Positions 6,595 to 10,618 of a DNA stretch of 10,618 nucleotides are shown here, in pieces; position 1 is the stretch's first letter, and each line of letters starts with the position of its first letter. Both the position numbers and the translations under genes were made by a program. The stretch lies in contig JADNRX010001364.1 of the NCBI GenBank assembly GCA_015501595.1, positions 1 through 10,618 of the forward strand. The letters run 5' to 3'. The stretch is from Hymenopellis radicata (Eukaryota > Basidiomycota > Agaricomycetes > Agaricales > Physalacriaceae). The notes beneath the pieces were generated by a model. It ran no database searches. It was not told the origin of the DNA and saw only the letters and a list, made by a program, of their open reading frames with translations.

Positions 6595-8886
6595 CTATAA
6601 CTTAGCCGTAACAGTCGCCGTCGCCACAACCTCCGTCTTTGCCCGGTCGCGCAACTCCCGCCTGAGAATCTTACCCGCCGCACTCTTGGGCACAACGTCT
6701 ATAACCACGACACCTGCCCAACTCATCAGTCAACAATTCAGGATAGCCAAGCGGCTACGGACCTCCACGCAGGAACTTGTGTCTAGCAACCTGTCCTTGA
6801 ATCCACTTTGCAACGTCTCTGGTATATTTGGCCTTCTGGGCGTCTGTGGCCACCTTCTTGGGATCCGCCGGGACGATGTATGCTCTAAATGACGCGTTAA
6901 TAACCATCTTCGTGCATGCAGAGTACAGGAAAAACTCGCCTTGGAAGTTCAGTTGCCTGAGCCTCGTCGTAGATTCCAATCACGGCGGCATCAGCAATGT
7001 CTGGATGCGAAAGCAATACACTCTCTAATTCAGCGGGCGGAACTACGCGATCATAAGCACAGAACATGCATGCCTGTTGTGGGAGTTTACCTTGGAATCC
7101 CTTGTACTTTATCAACTCCTTCCGCCTATCAACAATGTAGTACAGGCCCGACTTCTTTCGAATTGCGACATCTCCTGTTTGGAACCATCCGTCGGATGTT
7201 ATAGAGTTCTTCGTGGCCGACGGGTTGTTCAGGTATCCCTGTGAGAGCATAAGTCTCGATGAGAAGAACGTGACTGTCTTCTAGCGCACCTTCATTATTG
7301 TTGGGCCTCGCACCCACAGTTCGCCAGGTTCGCCCGCTTTGACGTCGACGCCATCTTCATCGACTAGACGAGCCTCCAGGTTGGGAAGCAGTGTACCAAT
7401 ACTTCCTATGGCGTCTTTGTATTGCTTGTACGGTATAAGATGAGTAGTAGGTGAAGTTTCCGTCAGACCGTAGCCCTGGAGGATAGGGCATTTGACGTTA
7501 ACAGAGCGCAGACGATCAGTAACCTACCACATATTAGAGGAGATAGAACGCGTATTTAGAGGCACACCTGTTGGGTAAGAGCAGCACCCAGGGGGGCAGC
7601 GCCGGAAAAGACAAGTTTGAGAGAGGTCATATTGTACTTGGACACCGCTGAGAGGTACGAACGTCAATATTGCATTTGAAGGAACCGATATAACGTACCT
7701 GGATGCCTGGCTAGCACAACCAAAACGGGTGGAACGATGAGACTGAAAGTAATTTTGTATCTCTCGACATTGGCACAGTACTGTTCCGGATCGAATCGTT
7801 GCATGATCACCGTAGGGAGACCAGCGCGAAGAGAGAAGAAGATCAGTTTTACGGCGCCTAAAGGTGTGACTTAGATCGTCGATATGACCTCAAAGCGCTA
7901 TATCCTACCGTATATGTGGTAGAAGGGGAGGATACCCAGGCTGGCGCCACCAGAAAGATCGGGCAGCGCGACCATGACCATGTCGGTGACGGAGGTAAGG
8001 TTTTGGTGGGTTGTCTAGTACAGAATTAGACGTAGAAAGAAAACTCTAGAGAGCCATGATACCTCAACACCCTAAAATCAGAGTAGATCAGTGTCAGTCA
8101 CGTTGTAGACAAAGCATAACGTTACCTTTGGTTTACCAGTAGTTCCCTGAAAAGGATTAGCGCGAGGAGGCACGCCCGCCGAAAGGATGACACACCGAAC
8201 TATAGCACAGTACGGCGGTCTCGTGTGCAGCCCTTCCATCAAACAGTTCCTCCTTTTGTAGCGATCCCAGAGAAAGTAGGTCCTCCAAACGTATAAGTGA
8301 CGTCGAAGCTGGGCTTCGCGGCGCGTCTGGTCCTCCCGCCCACTTAAGCGAGTTTCCAAGGACAACAATACGCTTGTCGCCGTCCTTACCGACGCCAATT
8401 TCTTGGAACATCTGCCTCACTGTCGGCAGTCCCTCCTCCGTGGTAAAAATGACATTTGCGCCGCTATCCTGATACTGGAAAGCGAGTTCATGGCTGGTAT
8501 ATGCGTTATTAGCGAAACTGGTGCGCAGGCCAGCTGCAATGGCTGAGGAAGAGGCTAAGCTTGTGACGTGCGAGAAGACGGGTATACGTACAACCGAAGA
8601 CCAATATAGGCCATGCTAGCGAGTTCGGCGAGTAAAGGAGGGCGGTGTCTCCTCGCTTCGCGCGAATCCCCGGGTGGTTCCTGAGGCCAAAGGCGAGCGA
8701 CAGGGAGAGAGCTCTCGTCTCGCTGCGGCTTATCGTCGTGCCCGACACCGCGTCAATAAAGGCGGGAACAGTGCCGGGCCAGTGTCCGATGTACCCTGGC
8801 TTGCTATCATCAAGAAAATGACTAAATACAGAGTGGTGGACGAGGGGAACGGCGGGATAGGGCGAGCGGTAGACGGTAGCGGGCAT
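6595..8886 (-). CDS. Acyl-CoA synthetase, 4-coumarate-CoA-ligase-like (AMP-binding family)
   Basis: This ANL-superfamily enzyme activates a carboxylic acid with ATP to an acyl-AMP and transfers it to CoA. Exons in order: 8886-8592, 8542-8196, 8146-8126, 8071-8063, 8014-7909, 7857-7699, 7647-7568, 7523-7290, 7238-7091, 7042-6940, 6884-6763, 6713-6595. These sum to 1,743 nt and 580 aa, with no stop and all phases matching. Motifs: ATP-binding loop YSSGTTGKPKG (about 212-222), PFYHIYG near 254-260, SGAAPLG near 329, [13 protein letters not shown] from 355, GWFQTGD (434-440), [22 protein letters not shown] (452-472, hinge) and PKSAAGK (550-556, catalytic Lys 556). The C-terminus TAKL carries an AKL peroxisomal PTS1-type tail. 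The family start MPATVY is preferred over an upstream in-frame ATG at 8982, because a TATA box lies between them. Length is normal for fungal members. The substrate (cinnamate-like, benzoate-like or fatty acid) cannot be read from the sequence. Confidence 0.95.
6885..6939 (-). other. GC-AG intron in the acyl-CoA synthetase
   Basis: On the - strand the donor is AAG|GCGAGT and the acceptor CATTTAG|AGCATAC, with a TTATTAAC-type branch site. Removing these 55 bases joins ELP and R-AYIVPADP, as the family requires, in the right phase. No GT at this position would restore the frame. GC-AG introns are a known minor class with an otherwise strong donor consensus, which this one has. Confidence 0.85.
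8063..8146 (-). other. Micro-exons 3 and 4 of the synthetase (21 and 9 nt)
   Basis: Exon 3 (8146-8126) encodes only GTTGKPK and exon 4 (8071-8063) only GVE. They are flanked by introns of 49, 54 and 48 bp with clear GT and AG ends. Together with exon 2 (ending YSS) and exon 5 (starting TTHQNL) they spell the family's ATP-binding loop without a gap. All four joins are in phase 0. Confidence 0.88.
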
Positions 8887-8929
8887 AGTAGCAATGTCGA
8901 GGAGGGAAAGAAAGATCCTGAACAACTCC

Positions 8930-8939
8930 TTATATATAT
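8930..8939 (-). promoter_or_regulatory. TATA box of the acyl-CoA synthetase
   Basis: On the - strand the sequence reads CATATATATAAGG, 45-55 bp upstream of the chosen ATG. The TATATATA core is self-complementary, so it could in principle also serve transcription to the right, towards the candidate + strand gene. Its position inside the longer alternative reading frame argues for the start at 8886. Confidence 0.5.
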
Positions 8940-9103
8940 GTTGCCGGAAATCTGTCAACTCGAATAACCGGCTTTCGATCAAGTGGGGGAGTTGACAACA
9001 AGATCAACTTCGACCCGTACATCCCGCGTCGGAGTCAGATTAATGATCAAGTTCACACTAGCCCGCATGCGGGCGAAGTGCAGGAAATGTGCTCATAGGT
9101 CCA

Positions 9104-9818
9104 ACTGTTTACCAAGGAGAACCGAGTCGGCCTAGGCAACCCAAAAGTTCGAAGAGACACGCTACGCGTCAAACAAGTTCCGATCCAGTTGCAGCCGGAG
9201 TTTACAAACCGAGCGGCGAACAGGCTATCGTTCGGTACTGTTTTGCACTCCGATAGACGCGTAGGACTCGGTAGGAGCAGTCGAATTAACAACCGACGAA
9301 GAAAGCAATGAGAGCCTGGCCAGGGGACTCCAGGGCGCTCGATTGGAAATCGTAAATGAACTGCGGGGAATGCGGGGACGCTTGCCAGAACCGCCGAGAC
9401 CCTGTGGCAGTGTGGCTGAAGAATGATTGTGCGTTGAACATTGTCTGAGGCTGGAGGTATATGAGCTTGATCGCTCTCATTCCAACTACAAACCCTGTAG
9501 GCCAAGACTTTCCATAAGTAGGCTCGGGTGGATAACCTTTTCAAGCAGGTCCGAGTCAACTCAGGATTCAAGAACATGTATAATGAATGGCGGGGATGAT
9601 GATAGTCCTGATGTACTTCAAGATGGTCGGGCAGAGTCGTGCCCGGTACGACCTTCTCGGAGGACTTTGTGGCGATGATCCATGTTCAAACGTTCAAGGA
9701 CGCAGTTCATTTCACTGATACGACGGGTGATCCGCGTGTGCGTCCAATTGAGCTGGACAGTTCCAACGACCCAGTGCATCATGAATTTACAGGCGTGCTG
9801 AAAGTCGCGATCCTTTGA
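9104..9818 (+). CDS. Unrecognised spliced gene, partial model
   Basis: The best part is the 3' end. Exon 9522-9577 (ARVDNLFKQVRVNSGFKN) joins across a 45-bp intron (9578-9622, GTATAA to TTCAAG) to exon 9623-9818, which includes TTFSEDFVAMIHVQTFKDAV, HFTDTTGDPRVRPIELD and VHHEFTGVLKVAIL, then TGA. Further left, frames at 9104-9235 (VQLFTKENRVGLGNP) and 9276-9426 (ELTTDEESNESLARGLQGA) look coding and can be joined by a 40-bp intron with correct phase. A segment near 9450-9496 (WRYMSLIALIPTTNP) may be another exon. The start codon and middle introns are unresolved. The product is soluble-looking with no domain I recognise. It would be divergent from the acyl-CoA synthetase and convergent with the gene ending at 10032. 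Longer open frames on the - strand are, I think, antisense shadows. Confidence 0.4.
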
Positions 9819-9872
9819 GCTCCAGTAAATGCACAAATAGATAGAAACCAGAAACATTGCGTGTATGGACAT

Positions 9873-9906
9873 GGCGGATGGTCGTGATATGTACATATCA
9901 TCCGCC
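9873..9906. other. Inverted repeat between convergent genes
   Basis: A perfect 16-bp palindrome, TGATATGTACATATCA (9885-9900), is flanked by GGCGGA (9873-9878) and TCCGCC (9901-9906), which also pair. The whole can fold into an interrupted hairpin. It lies in the 213-bp gap between two genes that point at each other. It may affect 3'-end formation or bind a dimeric protein; neither can be shown here. Confidence 0.55.
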
Positions 9907-10031
9907 TCTATAATCCTCCAACCAAACTTACACCTAGAAGTACGAGTCGCATATCCTCTTCTAACATTCGATGTCGTTAATGGCTGCACGAGATGCCTCA
10001 TAACTCACTTCACGATTGGTCCCACTTCTTC

Positions 10032-10618
10032 TTAATAGCCACTGTTTGTTGACGCCGACATGTACTCGGCGTCCTGAACAGCATCAGTATTTTTGGCCTT
10101 TCGTATCAGTGCCCTATCGCTCACCTCAAGCTCTTCCTCAATCACATACATCTCTCTCATTAGAGCACGAGCGTCCGCGTAGAGAGTAAAAGCCCGTCTA
10201 GTATACACCGTTACACCCAATTCGATCAATTCGTTGTGGCGTGCTCGTAGGGCTGGCTCTTCTTCTTGAGACTAGCGGTAGTTTCATTAGTTATATGCGT
10301 ATGAGTACATCAAATAACAAACCAGAAGAGCCTCTCTTCCAGAACAAGCTCTCGTTCAGTGAGAAATGTAGATCGCCCATTAAACGATCCTGCGCGTCCT
10401 GCTCCTCTTGAGGGTACTACAGACGATGGTGCCCGGCCAGAAGCGAGGACGGACGAAGCGAACACAATAGACGGTCAAGACAAGCCAAAATGTCACGACA
10501 GCCTCGGACACGAGAAGAGGTTTGGCCCAGAGGCAACTAGCTCTGAAGGTCCGGGGACGACTGGCGAATGGGCTGTGGGAGGCATAATCACTGCAATGCA
10601 TCGCTTGGACATCACCTA
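10032..10618 (-). CDS. Unrecognised gene, 3' part (runs off the right edge)
   Basis: The last exon, 10271-10032, encodes 79 residues and a TAA stop. It starts after a good acceptor (CTAATGAAACTACCGCTAG) with a CTAAT branch-like site. It is charged and helix-prone: ELIELGVTVYTRRAFTLYAD, ALMREMYVIEEELEVSDRAL and IRKAKNTDAVQDAEYM, possibly coiled coil. A 47-bp intron (10318-10272, GTTATT to GCTAG) joins it in phase 0 to an exon at 10474-10319, Ser/Gly-rich then ERELVLEERLFWF. Upstream of 10474 the frame meets TGA codons at 10477-10475 and about 10492, so another intron boundary must lie there or the gene is broken. The + strand is also open from 10305 to the edge and has a good codon pattern, so the right part is ambiguous. 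No family is recognised. Confidence 0.45.

Noticed and set aside
8674..8967. 97-codon + strand ORF
   Set aside because: It lies exactly antisense to exon 1 of the acyl-CoA synthetase.
8887..8982. N-terminal extension of the synthetase from the ATG at 8982
   Set aside because: It would put the TATA box inside the coding region, and the family start corresponds to MPATVY at 8886.
9083..9103. 21-bp intron-like stretch that would remove an in-frame TAG
   Set aside because: It is far shorter than any other intron in the window (minimum about 35 bp), so GT and AG ends are likely chance; the same holds for a 21-bp stretch near 3113-3133.
9053..9577. 174-codon open frame on the - strand
   Set aside because: Its composition is rich in Arg, Cys, Trp and His, it has no family resemblance, and it lies opposite more protein-like + strand frames; treated as antisense shadow.
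9618..10001. 127-codon open frame on the - strand
   Set aside because: The + strand complement (9623-9818) has a strong coding codon pattern and a phase-correct intron; the - strand frame is probably its shadow.
1..10618. tRNA, rRNA, CRISPR, transposase, LTR or terminal inverted repeat signals
   Set aside because: None were seen by eye on either strand; a proper tRNA or repeat search was not possible.

Overview
The window reads as nuclear DNA of a filamentous fungus, most likely a basidiomycete (Agaricomycetes). Genes are cut by very many short introns (about 35-64 bp, GT-AG with CTNAY-like branch points), start codons sit in CCATGG-type contexts, and long open frames are rare. I see no bacterial operons, rRNA, tRNA, CRISPR or transposase. 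All gene models were spliced by hand from donor/acceptor signals, reading phase and protein-family similarity recalled from memory.

Left half (about 0.3-5.8 kb): two tandem copies, same orientation, starts 3,763 bp apart, of a gene for a multi-spanning (about seven-TM) fungal integral membrane protein. Copy 2 (4070-5800) splices into an intact 333-codon frame from 15 exons. Copy 1 (307-2080) keeps the same exon-intron layout but has three single-base insertions relative to copy 2 and looks like a pseudogene. Between them lie a two-unit direct repeat of about 109 bp, a perfect 22-bp palindrome and about 1.7 kb of unrecognised, partly coding-like sequence.

Middle (5.9-8.9 kb): a candidate two-exon gene of unknown function (5987-6509, +) converges on the best-supported gene of the window, a 12-exon, 580-aa 4-coumarate-CoA-ligase-like acyl-CoA synthetase (6595-8886, -). 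All adenylation motifs are intact and it ends in a peroxisomal-type AKL tail. It has two micro-exons (21 and 9 nt) beside the ATP-binding motif and one GC-AG intron. A TATA box lies just upstream of its start.

Right end (9.0-10.6 kb): a probable but unrecognised spliced gene on the + strand (about 9104-9818), convergent with the 3' part of another unrecognised gene on the - strand (10032 to beyond the window). The larger raw ORFs here lie antisense to more protein-like frames.

Nothing shows that the genes share a pathway. The membrane proteins may be sensors or transporters and the synthetase activates a carboxylic acid, probably in peroxisomes; a link between them would be speculation. I did not find a clearly new biological system. 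The strongest unusual features are the decaying tandem copy and the fragmented exon structure of the synthetase.
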